In this document: positions 52,547 through 62,279 of the stretch, piece by piece | Layout: the number at the start of each line of letters is the position of its first letter | Position numbering within the stretch: position 1 is the first letter of the stretch | Assembly: GCA_947449315.1 (NCBI GenBank) | Contig: CANFRC010000003.1 | Coordinates: forward strand, 166,915-230,914 | DNA: 64,000 bases | Direction: 5' to 3' | Origin: Bacteroidota bacterium | GTDB lineage: Bacteria; Bacteroidota; Bacteroidia; 2-12-FULL-35-15 | Made by a program: the position numbers and the translations under genes | Notes under the pieces: model-generated | What the model saw: only the letters and a program-made list of their open reading frames with translations | Database searches by the model: none | Told to the model about the DNA's origin: nothing

Positions 52547-52599
52547 TTTCAAAATCAAAGCCTTGCTTCAATAATAAAAGCAGGGCTTTGATTTTGAAA
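52547..52599 (+). terminator. long near-perfect hairpin after hmgA-hppD
   Basis: Arms of 22 nt (52547-52568 and 52578-52599) match except for one T-G wobble, with a 9-nt loop. There is no T-run, so it may terminate inefficiently or stabilise the 3' end. Confidence 0.65.
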
Positions 52600-52690
52600 C
52601 TTGCTTCATTCACTTAAGTAAAACAATATACTACAGTACTTTTATTTGAAAAAAATATTTCTGTACTTTGCTTTTTAAAAAAACAAAAAT

Positions 52691-53281
52691 ATGTCAAAAC
52701 GCTATTTCATAATCCTACTTTTAATTCCATTCACTTTTCATGCTTGTAAGCGCGAAACGGTTTTTACTGAAGTGAAAGTAAATGACAGTTATTCTATCGC
52801 TATTCCTGATTATCTGCAACCATGCGCCGACTTACACAAAGATGCCTCACTACAATATCAGAATATAGAAAACGAGGTGTATGCAATTGTAATCGATGAG
52901 AAAAAGATAACCATTCAGGATTATAATTTAGATTATGATATTGACACCTATTTTAAAAACATTGTATCACAAGGATTTGTAGAAAATATAAAAGATGGCA
53001 AAGTAAGTATACCGGGCAGAGAGGAGATCTCTGGTAACAAAGCATTGTTAGCAGATGTGACAGGCAAGATCGAACAAAATGAAGTGTATTATAAACTTGC
53101 TTTGATAGAGTCTCCTTACGAATTTTATCAGATTTTAATATGGACAAAGGCTGGAAACAAAGAAAAAACAGAAGGCGATATGATTAAAATGATTGAATCA
53201 TTTAAAGAATTGCCACATCCAAAAGAAGAACTTCCTGCTCCAAAAGCAAACGACAGTCTGACAATCGTACCTGCTTGGTAA
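52691..53281 (+). CDS. putative lipoprotein of unknown function
   Basis: A 196-residue protein with signal peptide (KRYFIILLLIPFTF), lipobox FHAC (Cys 19) and a mature domain of alternating beta strands and helices (pattern reminiscent of PsbP/DUF1795-like folds, from impression only). A Pro-rich end (KEELPAPK) follows. It stands alone between hppD and aspS. I do not recognise a family, and no function should be inferred. Confidence 0.7.
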   Translation: MSKRYFIILLLIPFTFHACKRETVFTEVKVNDSYSIAIPDYLQPCADLHKDASLQYQNIENEVYAIVIDEKKITIQDYNLDYDIDTYFKNIVSQGFVENIKDGKVSIPGREEISGNKALLADVTGKIEQNEVYYKLALIESPYEFYQILIWTKAGNKEKTEGDMIKMIESFKELPHPKEELPAPKANDSLTIVPAW

Positions 53282-53392
53282 AAGTTAGGGAGGAAGAATC
53301 ATTATCTGTTATACGCTACTCAGAATAGCATTTCAACTAAGACTAGCGCTGTTCAAATACCTTTTGAAATCGTAAATATTTATTTTACTAAT

Positions 53393-55141
53393 TTACTTCT
53401 TCAGACTTATTGCCAACTCATCCAACTGAGCCGAAGCAATCGGAGATGGAGAATCAATCATCACATCGCGACCTGAATTGTTTTTAGGAAAAGCAATAAA
53501 GTCGCGGATAGATTCAGAGCCACCAAACAAAGAACACAAACGATCAAATCCAAATGCTAATCCACCATGAGGTGGTGCACCAAATTCAAATGCACTCATT
53601 AAAAATCCGAACTGAGCCTGCGCTTCTTCTTTGGTAAATCCAAGCAAATCGAATATTTGTGATTGCAATGGTTTATTATGAATACGGATGGAGCCTCCGC
53701 CAATTTCAACTCCATTGATAACCATATCGTATGCATTTGCGCGCACCGATCCAGGATCAGAACTCAACAGATGAATATCTTCCGGTTTGGGAGAGGTGAA
53801 AGGATGATGCATCGCAAAATATCTTTTTTCATCCGCATTATATTCTAACATTGGAAAATCGATCACCCAATGACAGGCAAATGTATTCTTGTCGCGAAGG
53901 CCTAAACGATTGCCCATCTCCAGACGAAGCTCAGATAAAGCTTTACGCGTTTTATTTTCTTCACCTGCTAAAATCAACATCAAATCGCCGGGTTTTGCAT
54001 GGAATGCAACTGCCCATTTTTTCAATTCCTCTTCATTATAAAATTTATCTACCGATGATTTTATTGTTCCGTCTGCATTGAAACGTGCATATACTAATCC
54101 TGTTGCACCTATCTGCGGACGCTTAACAAACTCGGTTAACTCATCCAGTTGCTTTCGAGAATATTCTGCAGCAGCTGAAGCACAAATCCCTGCTACTAAT
54201 CCGGCATCATCGAATACTTTAAATCCTTTGTTTTTAACCACATCATTCAACTCCACAAATTTCATTTCGAAACGAATATCCGGTTTATCATTTCCATAAT
54301 ACTTCATAGCATCTGCATAAGTCATTCGAGTAAGCTTAGGAATATCAATCCCTTTCACTGTTTTGAATAAATGACTTACCAAACCTTCGAAGGTGTTGAG
54401 AATATCTTCCTGCTCTACAAAAGCCATTTCACAATCGATCTGAGTAAATTCCGGTTGACGGTCTGCACGTAGATCTTCATCTCTGAAACATTTTACGATC
54501 TGATAATATCTATCGAAACCTCCCACCATCAAAAGCTGTTTGAATGTTTGAGGTGATTGGGGTAACGCGTAAAATTCGCCGGGATTCATTCGAGATGGCA
54601 CCACAAAATCGCGGGCTCCTTCAGGAGTCGATTTAATCAATACTGGAGTTTCTACTTCTAAGAAATTTAGCTTATCCAGAAAGTTACGCGTTTCAATAGC
54701 CATCCGATGACGCAGTTCCAAGTTTTGGCGAACTGGATTTCTTCTCAAATCCAAATAACGGTATTTCATTCGAATATCATCCCCACCGTCTGTTTCGTCT
54801 TCAATCGTGAAAGGAGGAGTGAGCGCTGTATTTAATATTTGTAAATTATCAGGATAGATTTCAATAGCACCTGTTTCAATTTTATCACTTTTAGAATAGC
54901 GCTCCGTCACTTTCCCTGTCACACTTATTACGAATTCGCGCCCCAATGAACGAGCGGTATCAATAACTTCTTTAGCCGCTTTATCTGTTTCTATCGTAAT
55001 TTGAGTGATGCCATATCGGTCGCGAAGATCGATCCATAGCAAAGAACCTTTATCTCTAACACCTTGAACCCAGCCGCTGATGGTAACCGTTTGCCCAACA
55101 TTTGAAATACGCAATTCTCCGCAAGTATGTGATCGTAACAT
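53393..55141 (-). CDS. aspS: aspartate--tRNA ligase
   Basis: Class IIb synthetase of the bacterial type (582 residues). The anticodon-binding OB fold ([22 protein letters not shown]) is followed by class II motif 2 ([18 protein letters not shown]), the GAD insertion (about 285-420) characteristic of bacterial AspRS, and motif 3 ([10 protein letters not shown]). The start at 55141 fits the family N-terminus. Whether it discriminates Asp from Asn tRNA cannot be told, but a gatC gene is present in the window. Confidence 0.97.
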   Translation of the reverse strand: MLRSHTCGELRISNVGQTVTISGWVQGVRDKGSLLWIDLRDRYGITQITIETDKAAKEVIDTARSLGREFVISVTGKVTERYSKSDKIETGAIEIYPDNLQILNTALTPPFTIEDETDGGDDIRMKYRYLDLRRNPVRQNLELRHRMAIETRNFLDKLNFLEVETPVLIKSTPEGARDFVVPSRMNPGEFYALPQSPQTFKQLLMVGGFDRYYQIVKCFRDEDLRADRQPEFTQIDCEMAFVEQEDILNTFEGLVSHLFKTVKGIDIPKLTRMTYADAMKYYGNDKPDIRFEMKFVELNDVVKNKGFKVFDDAGLVAGICASAAAEYSRKQLDELTEFVKRPQIGATGLVYARFNADGTIKSSVDKFYNEEELKKWAVAFHAKPGDLMLILAGEENKTRKALSELRLEMGNRLGLRDKNTFACHWVIDFPMLEYNADEKRYFAMHHPFTSPKPEDIHLLSSDPGSVRANAYDMVINGVEIGGGSIRIHNKPLQSQIFDLLGFTKEEAQAQFGFLMSAFEFGAPPHGGLAFGFDRLCSLFGGSESIRDFIAFPKNNSGRDVMIDSPSPIASAQLDELAISLKK

Positions 55142-55480
55142 AGATTTTGAAATTTGAAATTTGAAAAAATAATTTACCTAAATGTTAGGCCTTGCGAATT
55201 TACTAAAAATAATGATTGTTGAGAAGGAAGTTGAACGGATAAAAAAACGGATTCCAATTGCAAGAATATCACCCATTTGTGCCACCTCAAACTTTCAGGG
55301 TTCAAGCGTCATCGCCTATAAACAAATGGCTGTTGCGTTTTAAGAAATTGCATTTTAAGGAAATTTTCTCGGATGCAGATAGATACGAGAACAACGATAA
55401 AAAGCAAATTTTATATCCGATCCAGGAAAATTTCAGCAAACCAATCCATTGACAATACAATTATAATTACCTTTATTTTC
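55142..55480. other. region between aspS and tadA, no gene supported
   Basis: 339 nt between divergent genes. A 64-codon frame at 55258-55452 has no family features and overlaps the tadA leader, so it is not called. A -7-like TACCTTTA (55468-55475) precedes tadA by 5 nt, which would imply an almost leaderless mRNA. Confidence 0.5.
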
Positions 55481-55930
55481 ATGGAACTAAGTATTTTTTC
55501 GGACGAGTCATTTATGAAAGAAGCTTTGAAAGAAGCGCAAAAAGCTTTTGATGCTGACGAAGTACCTGTTGGTGCAATAGTGGTGTGCAACAATAAAATA
55601 ATTGCACGCGCTCATAATTTAACTGAACAACTGAACGATGTAACTGCCCATGCAGAAATGCAAGCAATCACCTCGGCGGCTCATTTTTTAAATGGAAAAT
55701 ACCTGAACGAATGCACCCTTTATGTAACACTTGAACCTTGTGTGATGTGCGCAGGAGCGATTGCTTGGGCACAACTTGGGAAACTTGTTTACGGGGCGCC
55801 CGATACAAAAAGAGGCTTTCATTTATTAAGCAGCAAGCAAGTGCTGCATCCTAAAACAGAAGTGGTTTCGGGTATAGCTGCAAATGAATGTTCCGAATTG
55901 ATAAAAACTTTCTTTCAAAAAAAAAGGTGA
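55481..55930 (+). CDS. tadA: tRNA-specific adenosine deaminase
   Basis: TadA converts the wobble adenosine of tRNA-Arg(ACG) to inosine. Zinc/catalytic motifs HAE in TAHAEMQAI and PCxxC in EPCVMCAGAI are intact. I start at the ATG at 55481 (149 residues, MELSIFSDESFMKEAL), since the upstream in-frame extension is not family-like. Its stop codon lies inside the terminator stem that also serves the M16 gene. Confidence 0.92.
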   Translation: MELSIFSDESFMKEALKEAQKAFDADEVPVGAIVVCNNKIIARAHNLTEQLNDVTAHAEMQAITSAAHFLNGKYLNECTLYVTLEPCVMCAGAIAWAQLGKLVYGAPDTKRGFHLLSSKQVLHPKTEVVSGIAANECSELIKTFFQKKR

Positions 55931-55955
55931 TCATTTCCTGATCACCATTCTTTTT
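55926..55955 (+). terminator. terminator overlapping the tadA stop codon
   Basis: GGTGATCA / TGATCACC (55926-55933, 55939-55946) with loop TTTCC, followed by TTCTTTTTT. The stop TGA (55928-55930) is in the 5' arm. Confidence 0.85.
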
Positions 55956-58912
55956 TATTTTCTATCATCGGCAGAAGATAATTTTCTATCCTTTACTGGC
56001 GTTTTTCCAGGAGGGTAAACCGGTTCCGGCCTCTTTTCAACAGCTTTAGGATCTGATGCTTTCACCTTCTGATCTTCTATTTTCAGCGCATTTCCATCCG
56101 TATCCAATTCGATGACATCATACCCCAGTTTCAACAAACCATCATACACTTTCGATTTATCGCCAACTACCAAAATAGACATCGTATTATATGGTAAATA
56201 TTTCTTCGCTAAATCATCAATCTCCTTCTTCCTAATGGCATTCAATATTTCATTTTGTTTTAGCGTATAGGTTTTATCCAGATTATAATCCATAATACGT
56301 TTGATGAAACCAGCTTTTTGCATAGCCGTTTCGTATTTCAAAGCTTCACTTTGCCCCATTGCATTTTTTGAGAATACCAATTCATCTTCCGTGATGCCAT
56401 GATCGGCATAGTGTCTGATTTCATTCATAAACTCGATCACAGAACTATCTGTTGCATTGGTTCTTACACCTGCACTTGCTGTGAAAGGACCAACAAACTG
56501 GTTACCTGAAAAGCCAGAACGAGCACCATATGTAAATCCGCGGTGTTCACGCAAATTCATATTGATATGACTATTGAAAGAACCTCCCAATGCATAATTC
56601 ATGATGGTGCTTTTATAAAACTCACCGCTGGCATCATAAGGCATGGCCATATATCCAATACGAATCTCCGATTGAGGAGCTTTATCTTTATTCACAAAAT
56701 ACAATTTTGTTTTATCAATAGATGGCAATGCAGGCTCCGCACTTTTTGCTACTGCAGGTCCTGTCCATTTTTTAAGGAACATCAATTTGTTAATCGCTGC
56801 ATCCTGCGCTATATCGCCCACAACAACTGCAGAGGCGATGGTAGGAGAAAAATAATTGTTGTAATATGTTATCACATCTTCCAACTTGATAGCAGACACT
56901 GTTTCTTTGGTTCCCATAGAAGGGATGCTCATGATATGATCGTTACCATACATCAGTTTTGCAAAAACATTATTAGCGATGGTGGTAGCTTGCGTTACTT
57001 GATTAGCGATGGCTTCCAAGCGTTGTTTCTTAATTCTGTCAAATTCGTCCTGAGCAAATTTTGGATGAAACATGATCTCTTCTGCAATAGCTAAAGTAGA
57101 ATCGATATTTTTTGAAAGCGAAGAAACAGTGACAACAATGTTTTGACCATCATTAGAAATGTTAACACTGCTTCCAATCTTTTCAAGTTTCTCGGCTATT
57201 TCTTCAGCCGTATGTTTTGTTGTGGATTCATTCAGAATGCTAGTCAGCAATTGAGAAATGCCGGCTTGACGCTTTGGTTCATAACGGTGACCTGCCTCCA
57301 TACTCAACTGAATAGTGATGCTTGGCACCTCATCCGTTTTAGCACCTGTCAGTTTCATTCCATTATCAAATTTCTGTGACCAGAAATCTGGCGCTTTCAC
57401 AACAGGACTAGGTCCCGGAACAGGCTTAACATTTCTGTCGAAACTATCTTTTGCTTTGGTATAGGTTAGATTTTTATATTCCGTTCCTTCGGATGCGTTG
57501 GTGTTGCGCACAGGTGGCGTAAAATTATCAGGTTTCGCGATCACTTCTTTTTTTCCTTTCGGATAAATACTCAACACAACAGCATATTTATTTTTGATGT
57601 ATTTAGTATATACACGCATGACATCTTCTTTGGTCACTTTATTATAGCGTTCCAAATCTTTCTTGATATAATTGGCATTTCCGGTGAACGTCTGATATTC
57701 AGCTAACATGGCTCCTTTTCCCTGCACACTTGATAAAGAGTTGATCATATTCGATTCAAAACCTGCCTTGAATTTTTTAATGTCATCGTCTGTTACACCG
57801 CGCTTTTCAAACTGCGCAAGCGTAGCTCTAACCAATGAATCCATTTGCGCTAATGTTTTATCCGGGAACGTACGGATGGCGATTGTTAAGTTACCTGCAA
57901 GTTCATTGGTAGGGTGATTCACGTTTGCAATCTGCGCCATCTGCGACTTCACAAAATTCTGATAGAAGACAGATGATTTACTTCCACCTAAAACTTCTGC
58001 CAACACATCCAATGCTGCCTCATCAGCAGTACGGGAAGCAACCGTTGGAAATGTGAAATTCAATTGCGGTGCGCGGATATTATCTTCATAGGAAATATAC
58101 CTGTCTTTATCCAAAACAACAGCCGGAAAAGATTGCGGTTGAACGTCGGGACATTTAGCGATCGATCCAAAATATTTTTCTGCCAGCTTCACAACTTCCG
58201 CAGCGTTAACATCACCACAAACAGTGAGCGTTGCATTATTTGGTCCGTACCAACGCATGAAGAATTTTTTAAGATCATTCACATCTACCCTATTCAGATC
58301 CTCGATGTAACCAATTGTTTGCCATGAATAAGGATGTGTAGTTGGATACAATGCTGCACCGATTTTTTCACCGGCAACACCGTAAGGACGGTTGTCGTAA
58401 TTTTGACCACGCTCATTTTTTACCGTTAAACGTTGTACTTCAAATTTACGTTGTGTAACGGAGTCAAGTAAAAAACCCATTCTGTCTGACTCCAACCATA
58501 AAGCTGTTTCCAGTTGATTAGAAGGCATCACTTCGAAATAATTTGTTCTATCAGTTGTTGTAGAACCATTTAATGTTCCTCCTGCTTCGGTAACTGTTTT
58601 AAAATGAATCCCGTTGCCTACATGCTCAGAACCTTCAAACATCATATGTTCAAAGAAATGTGCAAAACCGGAGCGGCCTTCTTGTTCTCTTGCAGAACCC
58701 ACGTGATAAGTCACATCCACATAAACAATCGGATCAGAATGATCTTCTGCCACAACAATGGTCAACCCATTCGGCAGGATATATTTTTGGAAAGGGATCA
58801 CTATTTCGGAGCCCTTTTTTTCAACCTTCTCTATACATTTTGTCTGTGCGAAAGCAACATTACTAAAAGTAAGGGCCGCAGATAATAAACCAACTATTTT
58901 CGGAATTCTCAT
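55955..58912 (-). CDS. M16 family zinc metallopeptidase, two-unit
   Basis: A 985-residue exported peptidase made of two M16 units. The first unit has the inverted zinc motif HFFEH in ARFAH-like context (FAHFFEHMMFEGS, about 83-95). The second (about 520-940) has lost HxxEH and keeps only the fold, as usual in pitrilysin-type clamshell enzymes. Signal peptide SAALTFSNVAFAQ (about 10-23); the last 35 residues are Lys/Asp-rich and disordered. It is probably periplasmic and degrades peptides. Divergent from the bacilliredoxin gene. Confidence 0.92.
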   Translation of the reverse strand: MRIPKIVGLLSAALTFSNVAFAQTKCIEKVEKKGSEIVIPFQKYILPNGLTIVVAEDHSDPIVYVDVTYHVGSAREQEGRSGFAHFFEHMMFEGSEHVGNGIHFKTVTEAGGTLNGSTTTDRTNYFEVMPSNQLETALWLESDRMGFLLDSVTQRKFEVQRLTVKNERGQNYDNRPYGVAGEKIGAALYPTTHPYSWQTIGYIEDLNRVDVNDLKKFFMRWYGPNNATLTVCGDVNAAEVVKLAEKYFGSIAKCPDVQPQSFPAVVLDKDRYISYEDNIRAPQLNFTFPTVASRTADEAALDVLAEVLGGSKSSVFYQNFVKSQMAQIANVNHPTNELAGNLTIAIRTFPDKTLAQMDSLVRATLAQFEKRGVTDDDIKKFKAGFESNMINSLSSVQGKGAMLAEYQTFTGNANYIKKDLERYNKVTKEDVMRVYTKYIKNKYAVVLSIYPKGKKEVIAKPDNFTPPVRNTNASEGTEYKNLTYTKAKDSFDRNVKPVPGPSPVVKAPDFWSQKFDNGMKLTGAKTDEVPSITIQLSMEAGHRYEPKRQAGISQLLTSILNESTTKHTAEEIAEKLEKIGSSVNISNDGQNIVVTVSSLSKNIDSTLAIAEEIMFHPKFAQDEFDRIKKQRLEAIANQVTQATTIANNVFAKLMYGNDHIMSIPSMGTKETVSAIKLEDVITYYNNYFSPTIASAVVVGDIAQDAAINKLMFLKKWTGPAVAKSAEPALPSIDKTKLYFVNKDKAPQSEIRIGYMAMPYDASGEFYKSTIMNYALGGSFNSHINMNLREHRGFTYGARSGFSGNQFVGPFTASAGVRTNATDSSVIEFMNEIRHYADHGITEDELVFSKNAMGQSEALKYETAMQKAGFIKRIMDYNLDKTYTLKQNEILNAIRKKEIDDLAKKYLPYNTMSILVVGDKSKVYDGLLKLGYDVIELDTDGNALKIEDQKVKASDPKAVEKRPEPVYPPGKTPVKDRKLSSADDRK

Positions 58913-59006
58913 TTTTTATAATTTTTTGATGGAGAACAAATATATTCATTTGATTGTTAATTTAATTAGTTTGAGTAAAATGAAGAGATATCTGACACAT
59001 ATTTCG

Positions 59007-59014
59007 TAAATTTG
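59007..59014 (+). promoter_or_regulatory. -7 box of the bacilliredoxin gene
   Basis: TAAATTTG matches TAnnTTTG, 67 nt before the ATG at 59081. It contains the TTG of a longer in-frame ORF, arguing against that upstream start. Confidence 0.6.
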
Positions 59015-59080
59015 CACATCAAAATTGATTTATTAACCATTGATTCGCCTTGCATTGGCGAACTAAAAAAAACAACGACC

Positions 59081-59491
59081 ATGTATCCAGAAAGTATAGT
59101 ATTACCTATGAAAGCAGAGCTTACCACCATTGGCTTTGAAGACCTTACAACACCCGATGCAGTAGCTGCTGCGATCAATAGCAAAGGAACCACTTTAGTA
59201 GTTGTAAATTCTGTTTGCGGATGCGCAGCAGGAGCTGCCCGTCCGGGAGTTAAATTATCTGTTTCCGGAGAAAAACGCCCTGACAGAATCACAACTGTTT
59301 TTGCAGGTTTTGATACGGAAGCTGTTGCTGAAGCACGTAAACATTTTGCACCATACCCTCCTAGTTCACCCGCAATTGCTTTGTTCAAAGATGGTAAACT
59401 GGTTCATTTTGTGGAGCGCCATCACATTGAAGGAAGAAGCGCACAAATGATCGCTGATAATTTAAAAATGGCTTTTGACGAATTTTGTTAA
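59081..59491 (+). CDS. BrxA/BrxB family bacilliredoxin (YphP-like)
   Basis: A 136-residue thioredoxin-fold protein with the active site VVNSVCGCAAGAARPG (CGC motif). In Firmicutes such proteins reduce bacillithiol mixed disulfides; Bacteroidota homologues are annotated likewise, but whether this organism makes bacillithiol is not shown here. The start MYPESIVLPM at 59081 is the family N-terminus. Terminator directly after. Confidence 0.88.
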   Translation: MYPESIVLPMKAELTTIGFEDLTTPDAVAAAINSKGTTLVVVNSVCGCAAGAARPGVKLSVSGEKRPDRITTVFAGFDTEAVAEARKHFAPYPPSSPAIALFKDGKLVHFVERHHIEGRSAQMIADNLKMAFDEFC

Positions 59492-59516
59492 GCTATTTCG
59501 TTGATCTTCTTATTCC

Positions 59517-59552
59517 AAAATGCCATCCCTATCTGGGGTGGCATTTTAATTT
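59517..59552 (+). terminator. terminator after the bacilliredoxin gene
   Basis: AAAATGCCATCCC / GGGGTGGCATTTT (59517-59529, 59535-59547), loop TATCT, followed by AATTTTATT. Confidence 0.88.
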
Positions 59553-59696
59553 TATTGCATTATTTAGGAAGATCTTAGCAAACACGATTTATCCATCTTA
59601 AATCCATTCCACTAATTAACAGGCTCTAATTCCATTTATGCAGAAAAGTTCAATAATTATCTTTATTTTCGTAATCTAAAATAGCACTACTGACAC

Positions 59697-61304
59697 ATGA
59701 AAAAACAACTAATCTTTGTAAGTTTATTTTTTGCGACTACCTTATTCGCACAAAAAAAGAAGCCTGATAATTGGCAAACACTCGATCCAAAAGTGGATCA
59801 TGTATATGGTGTTGGATCTGAAGAAGCCTATAAAACCTTAGGCACAAAAACCTCCAAAACAGTAATTGTTGCTGTCATCGACAGTGGTGTTGACCCTGCC
59901 CATGAAGATCTTAAAAATGTTATCTGGACCAATCCGGGAGAGATTCCTGATAACGGAATTGATGACGATAAGAACGGATACATCGATGATGTGCATGGCT
60001 GGAGTTTCCTAGGCGGAAAGAATGGTGATATTGGTGATGAAGCAACTGAACTGGCACGATTGGTTCATAAAGGCGATAAAAAATATGCGAATGCCGATGA
60101 GTCGAAAATGACGGATCCTGAAAAAAAAGATTACAACGCGTATAAAAAAATGAAAGCAGTTTTTGTTGAAGAACAAATGCAACAAGAAAGACAATTGCAA
60201 AGCATTGATATGGTTAGCGACTTTTTAGATAAAGTAAAAAAGCAGAACAATGGTATTTTAGATAAAGATGCTTTTAAAAAATACACGCCTGTCAATCCAA
60301 TGGAGAAAGAGCTAACAAAAAATATCAAATTGGCTTTTACGTTTGGCTTAAAAGCGGAGGAATTGGAAAACCAGTTAGCGGAAGGCAAAAAACAAATTGG
60401 CGGAATGGTGAACTACAATAAAATGAATGCAGATTCTATCCGTGAATATATAGTAGGTGATAATATCAATGATCCGACCGAACGTTTTTATGGGAACAAT
60501 CATTATCAGGGTCCTGACGCCTTGCATGGAACACACGTTTCGGGCATTATAGCAGCGATGCGTGACAACAACCTGGGAATAAAAGGAATAGCAAACAATG
60601 TGAAAATCATGATTGTTCGTGCTGTACCCAATGGTGATGAGCGCGATAAAGATGTAGCAAATGCTATTCGCTATGCCGTGGATAACGGAGCAACGGTTAT
60701 TAACATGAGTTTTGGAAAATATTATTCACCTGATAAAAAACTGGTGGATGATGCCGTGAAATATGCAGAGTCGAAAGATGTAGTGTTGGTGCATGCTGCG
60801 GGTAATGAATCGAAAGACAACGATGTGGAACTTTCATATCCAAACCGAGAATTGTTGTCGGGTGAAATAGCAAGCAACTGGATTCAGGTTGGAGCAAGTG
60901 CTTATAAAAAAGGAGCGAATATCATTGGGGACTTTTCAAATTACGGATTAAAGAAGGTAGATCTTTTTGCACCGGGAGTAGATATTTTTTCTACAATCCC
61001 TGACAACAAATATGTTAGTGAATCAGGAACAAGTATGGCATCACCAAGCACAGCAGGTGTTGTAGCAGTTATACGTTCGTACTTTCCGGAACTAAAAGCA
61101 CCTGAAGTAAGAGCGCTTTTGATGAAAACAGTTGTTCCGATGAGTGGCAAAGTAAATGTTCCAGGATTAAGAAAACCAAGAATGTTACGAAAGCACAAAA
61201 CGAAAGCTGTAAAGAAAAAAGTTTCGGAGATCAGCATTTCCGGTGGATTTGTAAATCTTAACAATGCCGTAAAAGAAGAAATGGGATTGAATAAAAAGAA
61301 ATAG
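59697..61304 (+). CDS. S8 family serine peptidase (subtilase)
   Basis: Secreted subtilisin-type protease (535 residues) with signal peptide (about 1-18, ends LFAQ). Catalytic triad: Asp in AVIDSGVD (about 62), His in HGTHVSG (about 279) and Ser in GTSMASPSTAG (about 446). The Asp-His distance is about 215 residues, far more than in subtilisin (about 32), because of a charged helical insert (about 115-265). No propeptide or T9SS domain is recognised. A strong terminator follows. Confidence 0.9.
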   Translation: MKKQLIFVSLFFATTLFAQKKKPDNWQTLDPKVDHVYGVGSEEAYKTLGTKTSKTVIVAVIDSGVDPAHEDLKNVIWTNPGEIPDNGIDDDKNGYIDDVHGWSFLGGKNGDIGDEATELARLVHKGDKKYANADESKMTDPEKKDYNAYKKMKAVFVEEQMQQERQLQSIDMVSDFLDKVKKQNNGILDKDAFKKYTPVNPMEKELTKNIKLAFTFGLKAEELENQLAEGKKQIGGMVNYNKMNADSIREYIVGDNINDPTERFYGNNHYQGPDALHGTHVSGIIAAMRDNNLGIKGIANNVKIMIVRAVPNGDERDKDVANAIRYAVDNGATVINMSFGKYYSPDKKLVDDAVKYAESKDVVLVHAAGNESKDNDVELSYPNRELLSGEIASNWIQVGASAYKKGANIIGDFSNYGLKKVDLFAPGVDIFSTIPDNKYVSESGTSMASPSTAGVVAVIRSYFPELKAPEVRALLMKTVVPMSGKVNVPGLRKPRMLRKHKTKAVKKKVSEISISGGFVNLNNAVKEEMGLNKKK

Positions 61305-61328
61305 CATTCAACAGCATCCCCTAAGCAT

Positions 61329-61360
61329 GAAGCGCTCCGTGAAAATGGAGCGCTTTTTTT
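61329..61360 (+). terminator. terminator after the subtilase gene
   Basis: GAAGCGCTCC / GGAGCGCTTT (61329-61338, 61347-61356) with loop GTGAAAAT and a T7 run. Confidence 0.92.
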
Positions 61361-61658
61361 ATTTCGCCTTTCATCAAATTTAGAATTATAGTTAATCACT
61401 GATTGTGAGAGTGATTATACTACGATGACGGTAGCGACAGACTAATTTGTTAATCAATTTCATAACGCGTGAACTGTACTTAGGGTCATTTAAATTATTG
61501 GTGAGATAGTCGGAGTCGTACCCTGCGGGCGGGCAGGCAAGGCGCCTACGCAATGACGCAGACTTCAAATAGAAATGAATCTACAACTGCCAAGAAATAA
61601 AAAAGTCGCCTCTCCGATCCAAGAGAGGACGACTTATCCGTCACACACCAATCTGCCG
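61361..61658. other. intergenic region between the subtilase and ssb genes
   Basis: About 300 nt without a supported gene. It contains a GC-rich island at about 61510-61565, including the palindromic repeat at 61522-61537 and the segment GCGCCTACGCAATGACGCAG, unlike the AT-rich surroundings. Confidence 0.5.
61522..61537. repeat. dispersed short palindromic repeat, copy 2
   Basis: CCTGCGGGCGGGCAGG, arms CCTGC/GCAGG. It lies in a GC-rich island of the intergenic DNA downstream of ssb. Confidence 0.55.
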
Positions 61659-61997
61659 CTATTTTTTGGAATCGAGCATCAACACTTCGCTCACTTCTAT
61701 CTCTGTCACATAACGTTTAATCCCTTCTTTGTCGGTATAGTTTCGGTTGAGCAACTTCCCTTCAATTGCTATTTCACTTCCTTTCTTTAGAAATTTTTCG
61801 ACGATCTCAGCTGTTTTACCCCAGGCAATTAAATTGTGCCATTGTGTTTCTGTTACTTTTTCGCCGTTTGCATTTTTGTAAATTTCATTTGTTGCGATAC
61901 TCATCTTGGCTAGCTTTTTACCGCCATCTAATGATTTCACTTCTGGATCCATGCCCAGGTTGCCGATCAATTGTACTTTGTTGCGTAATGCGTTCAT
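61659..61997 (-). CDS. ssb: single-stranded DNA-binding protein, short form
   Basis: OB-fold SSB of only 112 residues: NKVQLIGNLGMDPEVK, WHNLIAWGKTAE and GSEIAIEGKLLNRNY are canonical. It stops just after the OB fold (ending LMLDSKK), so the Gln/Gly-rich linker and the acidic C-terminal tip that recruits repair proteins are absent. Probably a second, specialised SSB rather than the replicative one. The neighbouring zinc-ribbon and recombinase genes are divergent. Confidence 0.9.
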   Translation of the reverse strand: MNALRNKVQLIGNLGMDPEVKSLDGGKKLAKMSIATNEIYKNANGEKVTETQWHNLIAWGKTAEIVEKFLKKGSEIAIEGKLLNRNYTDKEGIKRYVTEIEVSEVLMLDSKK

Positions 61998-62070
61998 TGT
62001 GTTTTGTTTTTTTGTGTAGCTGCTTACAGGCAGTTACGGGTTAATAATTTATTTCATTTGGGTCCAACTC

Positions 62071-62085
62071 CCTGCGACAGGCAGG
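62071..62085. repeat. dispersed short palindromic repeat, copy 3
   Basis: CCTGCGACAGGCAGG, arms CCTGC/GCAGG with GACAG between; the cleanest of the three copies. Confidence 0.6.
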
Positions 62086-62165
62086 TAAACCTTTTGTTGT
62101 TTTGACGGTGCAAATGTGTGGCTAATTCAAAAATCAATTCGGTATTTAAACGCGTATATTCGAAT

Positions 62166-62196
62166 TTATCCGTGTACACACGGGTAGAACGGATAA
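62166..62196. promoter_or_regulatory. nested palindromes upstream of the zinc-ribbon/recombinase genes
   Basis: Inner palindrome CCGTGT-AC-ACACGG (62170-62183) and outer inverted repeat TTATCCG (62166-62172) / CGGATAA (62190-62196) share the CCG and so compete. A candidate regulator or recombinase binding site. Confidence 0.5.
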
Positions 62197-62279
62197 AAAG
62201 TTTATTTTTACTTCACTAAACACGCTACTCCGCATTTTTTAATAAAGAATTTTTTTACTAATTTTTTTTAAATACGTAT

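Larger units (their letters stand above)
61998..62279. other. intergenic region with palindromes between ssb and the zinc-ribbon gene
   Basis: About 280 nt. It holds the dispersed repeat at 62071-62085 and the nested palindromes at 62166-62196. No reading frame is supported. Confidence 0.5.

Noticed and set aside
55258..55452. 64-codon frame upstream of tadA
   Set aside because: No recognisable motif, non-ATG start, and it overlaps the probable tadA promoter and leader.
56543..57094. 183-codon frame antisense to the M16 peptidase gene
   Set aside because: Composition and lack of motifs mark it as a shadow of the M16 frame.
59012..59080. Upstream extension of the bacilliredoxin
   Set aside because: Its TTG start lies inside the -7 box and the added residues are not family-like.
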